Shown in pieces: positions 21,966 through 30,395 of a DNA stretch of 64,000 nucleotides. The notes beneath the pieces are model-generated. The model made no database searches, was not told the DNA's origin, and saw only the letters and a list, made by a program, of their open reading frames with translations. Origin of the DNA: Luteipulveratus mongoliensis. Lineage in GTDB: Bacteria > Actinomycetota > Actinomycetes > Actinomycetales > Dermatophilaceae. The position numbers were made by a program, and so were the translations under genes. The DNA lies in contig NZ_CP011112.1 of the NCBI RefSeq assembly GCF_001190945.1, positions 2,790,001 through 2,854,000 of the forward strand, given 5' to 3'. Within the stretch, counting starts at the first letter, position 1. Each line of letters starts with the position of its first letter.

Positions 21966-22592
21966 ATGTCCGCGGCGTCGTCCACCCTGCCGGGCCTGCT
22001 GCTGCTCCAGGGTGACGCCAAGCGGATCGGCAGCTGGGTCGCTCGGGGCACGGTGCCGGCCTATGTCGTCCCGGTCGGCGGCTGGACCGCGGTCGTGCCG
22101 GCAGGGGAGTCGGCCGCCAAGCCGCCCTATGACGACGGACTGACCATGCTGGCCAACCGGCCGATCCCGCACGGCTTCCGAGCTGCCCTGGGCTTCTTCG
22201 TCCTCGACAAGCGGGCGGTCGTCATCGCCCACCGACGTGGCTGGCGCGTCATCCCACGGTGGTTCGTGTGGGAGTCCGGTCGGGGCGCAGTGCGCGTGCA
22301 AGGGCTTTCGCCGATGCGGGTCGAGGACCTGCTCGATGTGGCAGGCGTCGCCTCAGGCGAGTCAACAGGCGTGCGCTCTCTCATGCGCTCCGACGAAGGC
22401 CAGCCGATGGACCTGCTGCGCGACCTGGTGGACGGCCTCGCATTGCCAGCCGGACGACTGCTCGCCGGCAGTGGCGTTCCGACGCAGGAGGACGCCGTAC
22501 TCGTGACGCCCGACGAGCGCGACATCGCTCGGTTCGAGCGAGTAGTGGGCGAGGACAGGGCAATTCGCGCGGAGCAGGAGGGCCTGGAGTGA
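21966..22592 (+). CDS. Unknown protein embedded in the his operon
   Basis: A 208-aa soluble protein between hisB and hisH, starting MSAASSTLPGLLLLQGDAKR. I do not recognise a family. It has an N-terminal segment with strands (VPAYVVPVGGWTAVVPAG), a central basic part (DKRAVVIAHRRGWRVIPRWFVW) and a C-terminal acidic helix (DERDIARFERVVGEDRAI). No signal peptide, membrane helix or cysteine motif. It starts 2 nt after hisB stops and its stop overlaps the hisH start (GTGA), so its translation is coupled to both. This points to a histidine-linked or co-regulated role, but no reaction is missing from the window that it would obviously supply. Confidence 0.8.
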   Translation: MSAASSTLPGLLLLQGDAKRIGSWVARGTVPAYVVPVGGWTAVVPAGESAAKPPYDDGLTMLANRPIPHGFRAALGFFVLDKRAVVIAHRRGWRVIPRWFVWESGRGAVRVQGLSPMRVEDLLDVAGVASGESTGVRSLMRSDEGQPMDLLRDLVDGLALPAGRLLAGSGVPTQEDAVLVTPDERDIARFERVVGEDRAIRAEQEGLE

Positions 22593-23215
22593 GCCGTCGT
22601 ATCGTGGTCCTGGACTACGGCAGCGGCAACGTCCGGTCAGTTGTGCGGATGCTGGAGCGCGTCGGCGCCGAGGTGACTCTGACCGCAGACCCCGCTGCAG
22701 TGCGCCGCGCGGACGGCCTCTACGTCCCCGGCGTCGGCAACTTCCACGCGTGCGTCCAGGGACTCGTCGACGTCGGCGGTGACACCCTCGTGCGGGAGCG
22801 CATCGCGGCGGGAGCTCCGGTGCTCGGCGTCTGCGTCGGCATGCAAGCGCTGTTCGCGGACTCGACCGAGACGAGCGCGATCGCCACCCACCCTGGCCTG
22901 GCCCACTGGCCAGGCGTCGTACGCCGGCTGGCCGGCCCGGTCGTACCCCACATGGGTTGGTCGTCGGTCGAGCCTCCCGCGGAGAGCGTGCTGCTCAAGG
23001 GTCTGGCGGGGGAGCGGTTCTACTTCGTGCACTCCTACGCCGCGGACAAGGCCGCGACCCGTCAGGGCGGTGCGCCACTGACGACGTGGGCCACGCACGG
23101 GAGCCGGTTCGTCGCCGCGGTCGAGGACGGCCCGGTGAGCGCGACCCAGTTCCACCCAGAGAAGTCCGGAGACGCCGGTGCGCAGCTGCTGTCCACCTGG
23201 CTCCAGACTCTCTGA
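22589..23215 (+). CDS. hisH: Imidazole glycerol phosphate synthase, glutaminase subunit
   Basis: A 208-aa class I glutamine amidotransferase that delivers ammonia to HisF. The nucleophile is the cysteine in GVCVGMQALF (most homologues read GICLGMQ), with the His-Glu pair in QFHPEKSG. The N-terminus IVVLDYGSGNVRSV is typical. hisF is not within the his cluster seen here. GTG start chosen for the GTGA overlap with the preceding gene. Confidence 0.94.
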   Translation: MSRRIVVLDYGSGNVRSVVRMLERVGAEVTLTADPAAVRRADGLYVPGVGNFHACVQGLVDVGGDTLVRERIAAGAPVLGVCVGMQALFADSTETSAIATHPGLAHWPGVVRRLAGPVVPHMGWSSVEPPAESVLLKGLAGERFYFVHSYAADKAATRQGGAPLTTWATHGSRFVAAVEDGPVSATQFHPEKSGDAGAQLLSTWLQTL

Positions 23216-23251
23216 GCATTGACGAATGGCCATGAACGAAAGGACAACTCA

Positions 23252-23986
23252 GTGACGAAGTCTCGTCTGGAGCTCTTGCCCGCTGTCGACGTAGCCGGAG
23301 GTCAGGCCGTCCAGCTCGTGCAGGGCGTCGCCGGCACGGGCGGACAGTTCGGCGACCCGTGGGAGGCCGCCCAGGCCTGGCAGGACCAGGGGGCCGAGTG
23401 GATCCACCTCGTCGACCTGGACGCGGCGTTCGGCCGGGGCTCCAACCGTGAGCTGCTCGCTGAGATCGTCGGCCGGCTCGACATCAAGGTCGAGATGTCC
23501 GGCGGCATCCGTGACGAGGAGTCGCTCAAGGCAGCGCTGGCCACCGGCTGTCGCCGGGTCAATGTCGGCACCGCGGCTCTCGAGGACCCGGAGTGGACCC
23601 GGCAGGCGATCGCGACGTACGGCGACCAGGTCGCGGTAGGTCTCGACGTACGCGGTACGACCCTCGCCGCACGCGGATGGACGCGCGAGGGCGGTGATCT
23701 CTGGGAGACGCTCGAGCGTCTCGACGCCGAGGGGTGCAGCCGCTACGTCGTGACTGACGTCGCCAAGGACGGCATGCTGCAAGGCCCCAACGTCGGCCTC
23801 CTCAAGGACGTCTGCGCTCGCACCACCCGCCCGGTCGTGGCCTCCGGTGGCATCTCGACGATCGAGGACCTCGAAGCGTTGCGCGGCCTTGTCAGCGACG
23901 GTGTGGAAGGCGCGATCATCGGATCCGCGCTCTACCGTGGGGCTTTCACGTTGCCCGAGGCTCTTGACGCGGCCGGCTTGCCGTGA
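23252..23986 (+). CDS. priA: Bifunctional HisA/TrpF isomerase PriA
   Basis: A 244-aa (beta-alpha)8 barrel acting in both histidine (ProFAR isomerase) and tryptophan (PRA isomerase) synthesis, as in actinobacteria lacking trpF. The two catalytic aspartates are in [13 protein letters not shown] and [14 protein letters not shown], with phosphate loops MSGGIRDE and [11 protein letters not shown] 23252 is used because AAAGGA precedes it at good spacing and homologues start at this point; an earlier TTG at 23219 has no signal. Confidence 0.93.
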   Translation: MTKSRLELLPAVDVAGGQAVQLVQGVAGTGGQFGDPWEAAQAWQDQGAEWIHLVDLDAAFGRGSNRELLAEIVGRLDIKVEMSGGIRDEESLKAALATGCRRVNVGTAALEDPEWTRQAIATYGDQVAVGLDVRGTTLAARGWTREGGDLWETLERLDAEGCSRYVVTDVAKDGMLQGPNVGLLKDVCARTTRPVVASGGISTIEDLEALRGLVSDGVEGAIIGSALYRGAFTLPEALDAAGLP

Positions 23987-24729
23987 CGGACAGCGACCCC
24001 GCCGCGGACTCGGCGGGTCAGGAGTGGTCGGGCCGGAGTCTCGGCAGCACGGGCTTCGACGACGACTCCGGATCAGCCGATCCCGCTCTGCTGACCGCGT
24101 TGGCCGACCCGACCGACGAGCAGGCTCTGATGCGAGCGGTCGGCGCAGCGCGCCTGATCGTGCCGATCGTCGCGGCGCCAGGTGAGGTCGATGAGTCAGG
24201 CCCGCTCGCTGTCGAGAAGTCGACCGACATGGCCGTCGTCACGCTGACCGCTCCTGACGGGCAGCGCGCGCTGCCGGTGTTCTCCGGGGTCGAGGCGCTG
24301 CTCGCGTGGGACAGCTCTGCACGGCCGTCGCCGGTCACGGCTGCTCGCGCCGCGCAGGCGGCAGTCTCCGAGCGGTGCGACGTGATGGTCCTCGACCTGG
24401 CCTCACCGAGGGTCACGACGCTCCGGCCGAGCATGGTGTGGTCCCTCGCGCAGGAGGCGAGCTGGTTGCCTGCCCATCTGGATCCCTTTGTGGCACAAGC
24501 CGTTTCGCGGGCCGTCGCCGATGAGGCCGACGTTGACTCCGTCGCTTGTGAGGATGGCGGCGAGGCCGGGCCAGGCGTTCTACGGATCGCGCTCACCGTC
24601 CGTCCGGGTCTGGCCACCGAGCAGCTGCAGGCCCTGGCCACCCGGATCGGCGAACGCATCGCCACTGACGGCGAGACCCGAGCGCGCATCGACGGTCTGG
24701 CGTTCTCGCTGCGCACCGCCCAGCCCTGA
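23983..24729 (+). CDS. SseB family protein
   Basis: A 248-aa protein with an SseB N-terminal domain (about residues 35-150): [42 protein letters not shown] and [11 protein letters not shown]. SseB was first described as an enhancer of serine sensitivity in E. coli, but no molecular function is settled. It is last in the his operon (GTGA overlap with priA), a position commonly seen in actinobacteria, and is followed directly by a terminator. Confidence 0.85.
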   Translation: MTDSDPAADSAGQEWSGRSLGSTGFDDDSGSADPALLTALADPTDEQALMRAVGAARLIVPIVAAPGEVDESGPLAVEKSTDMAVVTLTAPDGQRALPVFSGVEALLAWDSSARPSPVTAARAAQAAVSERCDVMVLDLASPRVTTLRPSMVWSLAQEASWLPAHLDPFVAQAVSRAVADEADVDSVACEDGGEAGPGVLRIALTVRPGLATEQLQALATRIGERIATDGETRARIDGLAFSLRTAQP

Positions 24730-24740
24730 CGCACAGGACC

Positions 24741-24778
24741 GCAGAAGGTTCGAGCGCCATGACGCTCGAACCTTCTGC
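24741..24778 (+). terminator. Intrinsic terminator of the his operon
   Basis: A 16-bp perfect stem, GCAGAAGGTTCGAGCG (24741-24756) with 24763-24778, around the 6-nt loop CCATGA. It ends the hisD-to-sseB operon and could also work for the convergent SHOCT gene. Confidence 0.9.
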
Positions 24779-24831
24779 TCCTGCCTGGTGGTGAGGACGC
24801 TCGCGTCAGCTGCCCTGGCGGACATGACGCA

Positions 24832-25074
24832 TCAGCGCTTGTTGGCCTTCAGGGCGTCGAGCCGCTGTCGCATCTCATCGGCGCTGATCTCGCCGCGAGC
24901 GTAGAGGTCACGCACGGTGCCGGCCGCGTCGTAGCGACCGCCCCGCCAACGGCGTGAGGCGAAGAAGATGATCGTCCCGATGACGAGCAACGGGATGATC
25001 GGGAAGAACGGCCACGGCGGGCCGTCCCAGTGATCGTGGTAGTCGGTGGCCATCTGTGTGAGTGCTGTATTCAT
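24832..25074 (-). CDS. Small membrane protein with SHOCT domain
   Basis: An 80-aa protein with one transmembrane helix (about residues 22-41, PFFPIIPLLVIGTIIFFAS) and a C-terminal SHOCT motif, VRDLYARGEISADEMRQRLDAL. SHOCT modules are short helical hairpins at the ends of bacterial proteins, often linked to oligomerisation or turnover; the function here is unknown. It is divergent from the flavoprotein gene. Confidence 0.82.
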   Translation of the reverse strand: MNTALTQMATDYHDHWDGPPWPFFPIIPLLVIGTIIFFASRRWRGGRYDAAGTVRDLYARGEISADEMRQRLDALKANKR

Positions 25075-25165
25075 GTCATCCAGGCTCGCCGAGACAGGCG
25101 TTCAACACATCGGCTCGACGTTGAGATCGACGCTGCACACCCGTCGTACAACGCCCATTCGCAAA

Positions 25166-25180
25166 TTGCCATTACGGCAA
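25166..25180. promoter_or_regulatory. Candidate operator, TTGCC-N5-GGCAA
   Basis: A perfect 5-bp inverted repeat, TTGCC-ATTAC-GGCAA, lies in the 149-bp divergent region between the SHOCT gene and the flavoprotein, 44 nt upstream of the latter. The stretch around it is AT-richer than the surroundings. No regulator gene is adjacent. Confidence 0.3.
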
Positions 25181-25223
25181 CACAAGTTGCCCGGCGGTGC
25201 GAGTCGGGCGCACTCTCGTGAGC

Positions 25224-26168
25224 ATGACGAACTCAGCGCAGTACGACGTCCTCGTGATCGGCGGCGGTGCCGCCGGCCTGTCCGCCGCTCTCACTCTCGG
25301 CCGCATGCGGCGATCGGCGCTGGTCGTGGACGCGGGGGAGCCCCGCAATGCCCCGGCGGCACACATGCAGGCGTTCCTCTCCCGTGACGGGCTGCCGCCG
25401 CGGGAGCTGCTCGAGATCGGGCGTCGTGAGGTGAAGAGCTACGGCGTCGAGATCGCCGATGATCGAGTCACCGAGATCGCCCAGGTGCCAGGCGGATTCG
25501 AGGCGCGTACGGCTTCCGGGCGGCAGGTGCGCGCCCGTCGAGTCGTCCTCGCGCTGGGTCTGCGCGACGTGCTGCCGGGCATCCTGGGACTGCAGGCACG
25601 ATTCGGCAAGGACGTCGTGCACTGCCCGTACTGCCACGGCTGGGAGGTGCGGGACCAGCGCATCGGCGTCCTGGCGACCGGCCCGATGGCTGCGCACCAG
25701 GCACAGCTGTTCCGTCAGCTCTCCGGCGACGTCACGGTGCTGGTCAACGACATCGATATCCCGGCGGACGAGAAGGCTGGGCTACTCGCCCGCGGCATCG
25801 TGCTGCGCACCGGCCGTGTGGTGGAGGTGACCGTGGCCGACGACCGGCTGACCGGCGTACGGCTGGAGGGCGGCGAGCACGTGCCGTTCGACGCACTGGC
25901 TGTGGCGACTCGGATGGAGGTGCCGACCGACCTGGCCCATCAGCTGGGCGTCGACCTGACCGAGCTGCCCGGCATCGGCCGGCACGTCACGGTCGACGAG
26001 GTCGGGCGGTCCAGTGTCGAGGGCGTGTGGGCCGTCGGCAACACGGCTGACCTCAAGCTGCAGGTCATCAACGCCGCTGCCTCGGGCAATCTCTCCGGGG
26101 CCATGATCAACATGGATCTGATCCAGGAAGAGATCGCCGAAGCGCTCGTCCAACGAGCCGATCGCTGA
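25224..26168 (+). CDS. Thioredoxin-reductase-like FAD-dependent oxidoreductase
   Basis: A 314-aa flavoprotein with two Rossmann motifs: VIGGGAAGLSAAL (12-24, FAD) and the NAD(P) half starting near IGVLATGPMAAH. The redox pair is CPYC (134-137) in HCPYCHGWEVRDQ; standard thioredoxin reductases have CAxC-D. The CPYCHG form occurs in a separate branch that includes dithiol oxidases such as GliT and HlmI and many uncharacterised actinobacterial proteins. The late GNTAD motif binds the FAD ribityl chain. ATG 25224 was preferred over GTG 25218. The electron partner is unknown; no thioredoxin gene is nearby. Confidence 0.85.
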   Translation: MTNSAQYDVLVIGGGAAGLSAALTLGRMRRSALVVDAGEPRNAPAAHMQAFLSRDGLPPRELLEIGRREVKSYGVEIADDRVTEIAQVPGGFEARTASGRQVRARRVVLALGLRDVLPGILGLQARFGKDVVHCPYCHGWEVRDQRIGVLATGPMAAHQAQLFRQLSGDVTVLVNDIDIPADEKAGLLARGIVLRTGRVVEVTVADDRLTGVRLEGGEHVPFDALAVATRMEVPTDLAHQLGVDLTELPGIGRHVTVDEVGRSSVEGVWAVGNTADLKLQVINAAASGNLSGAMINMDLIQEEIAEALVQRADR

Positions 26169-26181
26169 GCGGGTGGGGCGC

Positions 26182-27360
26182 TCAGCGACACACGCCGGCG
26201 CCGATCAGCCGGGCGTCGATCTGAGCGGGGCTCCAGTCGGCATCCCGATGGATCGGACCCGAGTGGGCCGACAGTCGGGCGCCAGAGGCTCCGGATCGCA
26301 GCGCCAGGATCTCGGCGGCGATACTGACCGCGGTCTCGGCCGGCGTGCGGGCTCCGAGGTCCAGTCCCAAGGGGCTCGACAGGCGAGCGAGCTGACCCTC
26401 CGAGAGACCGGCCTCGCGCAACCGGTCCAGACGGTCAGTGTGGGTCAGTCGCGAGCCCATGGCACCGACGTACGCGACGTGCGGCAGTCGTAACGCCACC
26501 TCGAGCACGGGTACGTCGAACTTGGGATCGTGAGTCAGGACGCAGATGACGGTGCGGTCGTCCAGCCGACCGGCCTCGGACTCCTCCGCGAGGTAGCGGT
26601 GCGGCCACTTCGCCACGACCTCATCGGCGGCGGGAAAGCGCGACGGCGTAGCGAAGACCGGGCGGGCGTCACAGGCCGTGACGCGGTAGCCCATGAACGA
26701 ACCCATACCGGCCAAGGCCGTCGCGAACTCGTTGGCGCCGAACACCAGCATCCGTGGCGCAGGCATGGCTGTCCACACGAAAACCCTTGTGGCGTCTCCC
26801 TGTTCGCCGTCCGGACCGAACGTGAGAGTGCCACTCGCGCCGTCGCGGAGCAGTCCATCAGCGGCCCGCGCCACTGCCTCGTCCAGACGGACCGAGCCGA
26901 GCCCGCCGACATCGAGGCCGGTGTCGGGACTCACGACGAGGCATCGGCCGACGCGTCCGGGTTCGCGGTCGGCGACCACGGTGGCGACCGCAACGGGTGT
27001 TCCGGCTGCCACCGCGTCCGCCACCTCGCCGAACCACGGCGCGGACTCGGCGTCGACATACTGCGTGAAGACCTCGATCGTGCCGCCGCAGGTGAGTCCT
27101 ACGGCGAAGGCGTTGCTGTCGCTCACGCCGTAGTGCCGGAGCACGGGAGCACGGGAGCGCAGCACCTCCGTCGCCTGCTCATAGGCGTCGCCGTCCACAC
27201 ATCCGCCCGAGACCGATCCGAGGACGTCGCCGGCAGGCAGCACGACCATCGACGTACCGGCAGGCCGGGGCGCCGAGCTGGAGGTCGAGACGACCGTCGC
27301 CACCGCGACCGGCCGTCCCGCCCTCCAGTGCTCGGCCAGCTCAGGAAGAACGTCACGCAT
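26182..27360 (-). CDS. xdhC: XdhC/CoxI family molybdenum-enzyme maturation protein
   Basis: A 392-aa protein with an N-terminal XdhC domain (GSVSGGCVDGDAYEQA, LTCGGTIEVF) and a C-terminal Rossmann domain (MLVFGANEFATALAGMG, then VAYVGAMGSRLTH). XdhC proteins bind molybdenum cofactor, support its sulfuration and insert it into xanthine-dehydrogenase-family enzymes. It sits directly downstream of the 2Fe-2S and molybdenum subunits (12-bp gap), so it most likely serves that enzyme. Confidence 0.92.
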   Translation of the reverse strand: MRDVLPELAEHWRAGRPVAVATVVSTSSSAPRPAGTSMVVLPAGDVLGSVSGGCVDGDAYEQATEVLRSRAPVLRHYGVSDSNAFAVGLTCGGTIEVFTQYVDAESAPWFGEVADAVAAGTPVAVATVVADREPGRVGRCLVVSPDTGLDVGGLGSVRLDEAVARAADGLLRDGASGTLTFGPDGEQGDATRVFVWTAMPAPRMLVFGANEFATALAGMGSFMGYRVTACDARPVFATPSRFPAADEVVAKWPHRYLAEESEAGRLDDRTVICVLTHDPKFDVPVLEVALRLPHVAYVGAMGSRLTHTDRLDRLREAGLSEGQLARLSSPLGLDLGARTPAETAVSIAAEILALRSGASGARLSAHSGPIHRDADWSPAQIDARLIGAGVCR

Positions 27361-27372
27361 CTGAGCGCCCGG

Positions 27373-27849
27373 TCACATGTTCGCCGCGCCGGCCTTGATC
27401 GCCTCGCGGATCCGGACGTAGGTGCCGCACCGGCAGACGTTGCGGATCTCGTCCAGGTCGGCGTCGGAGATCTCGCGCCCCTCGGCCTTGGCCTGCTTCA
27501 CCTTGGCGACGGCGGCCATGATCTGGCCGGGCTGGCAGTAGCCACACTGGGCGACGTCGGTCTCCAGCCAGGCCTGCTGCATCGGGTGCAGGTCACCGTC
27601 GGCGGTGTCGGCAAGGCCCTCGATCGTGGTGACCTCGTCCGTCGACTTGAGGTCGCCGACGCGCACCGAGCACGGGTTGAACGCCTTGCCGTTGACGTGC
27701 GAGGTGCACGCCTTGCACACGTTGATGCCGCAGCCGTACTTCGGGCCCGTCATCTTGAGGACGTCACGGAGAACCCACAGGACGCGTACGTCGTCGTCCA
27801 CGTCGACCGAGACGCGCTTGCCGTTGAGGATGAAGGTCTGCTCAGTCAT
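27373..27849 (-). CDS. 2Fe-2S subunit of molybdenum hydroxylase
   Basis: A 158-aa protein carrying two 2Fe-2S clusters that pass electrons from the molybdenum site. The plant-ferredoxin-type cluster uses C40, C45, C48 and C60; the second, four-helix-bundle cluster uses C102, C105, C139 and C141 (QCGYCQPGQ and CRCGTY). It has no signal peptide, unlike its partner; it would have to be carried out with the Tat-exported large subunit. The ATG at 27849 is 8 nt downstream of the large-subunit stop. Confidence 0.94.
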   Translation of the reverse strand: MTEQTFILNGKRVSVDVDDDVRVLWVLRDVLKMTGPKYGCGINVCKACTSHVNGKAFNPCSVRVGDLKSTDEVTTIEGLADTADGDLHPMQQAWLETDVAQCGYCQPGQIMAAVAKVKQAKAEGREISDADLDEIRNVCRCGTYVRIREAIKAGAANM

Positions 27850-27856
27850 GGCTTCC

Positions 27857-30184
27857 TCAGAAGGTGTGGGCGAGGCCGTCGACCGGCGACTCGGGGACGG
27901 ACGGGATGAACGGCTTGGGCTCGAACGAGAGCGTGTTGTGGTTGATCGGGAAGCGGGTCGGCACCTTGCCGGTCGCGCGGGCGTAGGCGCACGCGACCGC
28001 TGCGACCGAGGCGGGTACGCCCGCCTCACCTGCTCCGCCAGGCTGGTCGGTCTCCGGTGGCATGACCACGCACTCGAACTCCAGCGGCGTGTTCCACTGC
28101 CGCGTGTAGAAGTAGTTGTCCCAGCTGGCCTCGAGGAAGTGACCGTCCTTGAGGTGGGTGCTGTTGGTCAGCGCGAGACCGATGCCGTCCGACAGGCCAC
28201 CCAGCATCTGTGCCTTCAGGCCAGCCGGGTTGACGACCAGGCCGGCATCGACCGCGATCACGGCCTTGGTCACCCGGGGGCCTGTGACGCCGTTGGGGAC
28301 CTTGCGGTTGACCGTCGCAGGACGGCAGTCGATCTCGACGAGGCAGGCGGTCGCGCCCTTGTACTCACGGTGGATCGCGATGCCCTGTGCGGTCCCCGGC
28401 GCCATCGGGCGTCCCCACTTGCCGACCTCGGCGGCCTTCTGCAGCACGCGCTTGATCCGGGCGTCCTTCAAGAAGGCGAGCCGCATGGCCAGCGGGTCCT
28501 TGCCGAGCTTCTTGGCGAGCATGTCGATGACCAGCTCGTTGGCGCAGGCGACGTCGGGGGAGTAGATCGCCCGCATGCTGCCGGTGTTGAACCGCTGGTC
28601 GGTCTCGCTGAGCAGCTGGGTGACGACGCCGAAGTTGTAGGGCAGCTCCTGGGTGAGCGTGAAGATCGTCTCCGACAGCCCAAGGCCCACGGCACCGGGC
28701 GGCAGCTTGGCCGCGGTCGCGATGATCATCTCGCCGAACCCGTGACTGAAGTCGGTCGCGACGCTGGTGTGCCGCTGCTCGAACGTCAGCACCTGCCCGG
28801 CCAGATAGGTCGCCCGGATGCGTGAGGTCGCCATCGGGTGCATCCGACCCTGGCGGGGCTCGTCCGCGCGGTGCCACATCAGCTTGACCGGCTTGGCCAT
28901 GGCCTTGGAGACCTTGGCCGCCTCGACCGCTGCGTCGTCGAACAGCTTGTGCCCGAACGAACCGCCGCCGGTCACCACGTTGACCGTGACGGAGGTCAGA
29001 GGCAGCCCGACGGCCTCGGCGACGTGGCCCTGCGCGACGATCGGCGCCTTGAGCCCGGCCCAGATCGTGGCCTTGTCCGGTCGTACGTCGGCGATCGCGC
29101 AGTTCGGCTCGAGCGCCGCACTGCTGCGGAACATGAACTCGAACGATGCCTCGACCTGACCAGCCAGGATGGGCACCTTGGGGACCACGAGCGGGAGCTC
29201 GGCCTTGCGCAGGTGCGCGAGCATGGACGCGTCGTCCTCGCCCTCGACCTTGCCGGAGCCCCAGTCGACATCGAGCGCGCGGATGGCGTCGATGCACTGG
29301 CCGAACGTCTCAGCTCGTACGGCGACCCCGGTGTCGATCATGGTCACGTCCGTGACGCCCGGCATCGCAAGCACGACCCGTAGGTTGCGGACGGCCTTGG
29401 GCGAGCCGTTCAGCCCGGGAGCGCGGCACAGCATCGTCGGCAACGCGCCTGGGATGTCCAGGTCGGTGACGAACTTCTTCTTGCCCGTCACGATGTCGCG
29501 CGCGTCGAGCCGCTTGACCGGCTTGCCGATCACGCTGAACTCCGACCTGGGCTTGAGCTCCACCTCGACCTTCTTCACGACCTTGCTGGCGGCTGCTTCG
29601 GCCAGCTCGCCGTAGGTCACCGACTTGCCGTTCGGCGCGGAGATGACACCGGCCTTCGACTTCAGCCGCGTGACGACCGAGCCGAGCTCGATGGCAGCGG
29701 CCTCGAGCAGTGCGCCCTTGGCGATCGCGGCGGCGACGCGGATCGGGGTGAACGTCGAGACCGTGGTGTTGGAGCCACCGGTGAGCTGGTTGAACAGCAG
29801 CTCCGGGCGGGCAGGTGCGAGCTTGACCGTGACCTTGCTGACGGGGAGGTCGAGCTCCTCGGCGATGATCATCGCGGTGGACGTCGTGATGCCCTGGCCG
29901 ACCTCCATCCGTGGCAGCGAGAACTCAGCGGTGCCGTCCTTGTTGACCTCGATCTTGATGAGGTTGGCGGTCGCCAGCCCGGCGTCGACCTGAGCGTCCT
30001 CGAGGTCGTAGATCTCCGGGACCTGTGGGATCGAGGGCACGGCGGCGTACGCCGGCGTGCCGAGCCGCAGGTCGGCGGCCACGACAAGGGTGGCCCCGCC
30101 AAGGACGTAGCCGACAAAGCGACGGCGACTGAGGCCGGACTTCGACCCGTCGTCGGAGTGGTCAGAGGGAGGGCTGGTAGGCAC
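27857..30184 (-). CDS. Molybdopterin-binding large subunit, IorB-like aldehyde/isoquinoline oxidoreductase
   Basis: A 775-aa large subunit of a xanthine-oxidase-family enzyme. A Tat signal is present: SRRRFVGYVLGGATL (19-33). Molybdopterin-contact motifs include GGGSFGHK and the active-site glutamate in AGEAGVPASV near the C-terminus. The combined organisation (one large subunit plus a small 2Fe-2S subunit, no separate FAD subunit) matches the IorAB type, which oxidises aldehydes or N-heterocycles and passes electrons to a cytochrome or quinone at the membrane. Substrate unknown. GTG start with the ribosome-binding site GGAAGGA. Operon order: large subunit, 2Fe-2S, xdhC. Confidence 0.9.
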   Translation of the reverse strand: MPTSPPSDHSDDGSKSGLSRRRFVGYVLGGATLVVAADLRLGTPAYAAVPSIPQVPEIYDLEDAQVDAGLATANLIKIEVNKDGTAEFSLPRMEVGQGITTSTAMIIAEELDLPVSKVTVKLAPARPELLFNQLTGGSNTTVSTFTPIRVAAAIAKGALLEAAAIELGSVVTRLKSKAGVISAPNGKSVTYGELAEAAASKVVKKVEVELKPRSEFSVIGKPVKRLDARDIVTGKKKFVTDLDIPGALPTMLCRAPGLNGSPKAVRNLRVVLAMPGVTDVTMIDTGVAVRAETFGQCIDAIRALDVDWGSGKVEGEDDASMLAHLRKAELPLVVPKVPILAGQVEASFEFMFRSSAALEPNCAIADVRPDKATIWAGLKAPIVAQGHVAEAVGLPLTSVTVNVVTGGGSFGHKLFDDAAVEAAKVSKAMAKPVKLMWHRADEPRQGRMHPMATSRIRATYLAGQVLTFEQRHTSVATDFSHGFGEMIIATAAKLPPGAVGLGLSETIFTLTQELPYNFGVVTQLLSETDQRFNTGSMRAIYSPDVACANELVIDMLAKKLGKDPLAMRLAFLKDARIKRVLQKAAEVGKWGRPMAPGTAQGIAIHREYKGATACLVEIDCRPATVNRKVPNGVTGPRVTKAVIAVDAGLVVNPAGLKAQMLGGLSDGIGLALTNSTHLKDGHFLEASWDNYFYTRQWNTPLEFECVVMPPETDQPGGAGEAGVPASVAAVACAYARATGKVPTRFPINHNTLSFEPKPFIPSVPESPVDGLAHTF

Positions 30185-30266
30185 GCTGGTCCTTCCGGTG
30201 TCTCACTCGCGGGCCGCCGGGGAGGGGTGGGCCGGCCGGTTCGCGGAGCGCAGATCAGGGGGTCGA

Positions 30267-30282
30267 TGTGACGTAGCACACA
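30267..30282. promoter_or_regulatory. Candidate CRP/GlxR-type site
   Basis: TGTGACGTAGCACACA matches the actinobacterial cAMP-receptor (GlxR/Rv3676-type) pattern TGTGANNTANNTCACA with one mismatch. It lies 83-98 bp upstream of the molybdenum-enzyme large subunit, in the 211-bp gap behind the GH30 gene. The same bases also form a hairpin (CGATGTG/CACATCG, 30264-30285), so a termination role for the upstream gene is possible. Confidence 0.5.
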
Positions 30283-30395
30283 TCGCCCACCTTGGCACGC
30301 GGCGTCCCCGCATAGCGGAAAGCGATGCGCCGTAAACGTGTCCACGAGCTTCGGCGACCCAGGGACGCTGATTCTGGTCCGTCGAGTCGTGGAGG

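Noticed and set aside
23219-23251. TTG start for priA
   Set aside because: It adds 11 residues not found in the family, while GTG 23252 has a proper ribosome-binding site.
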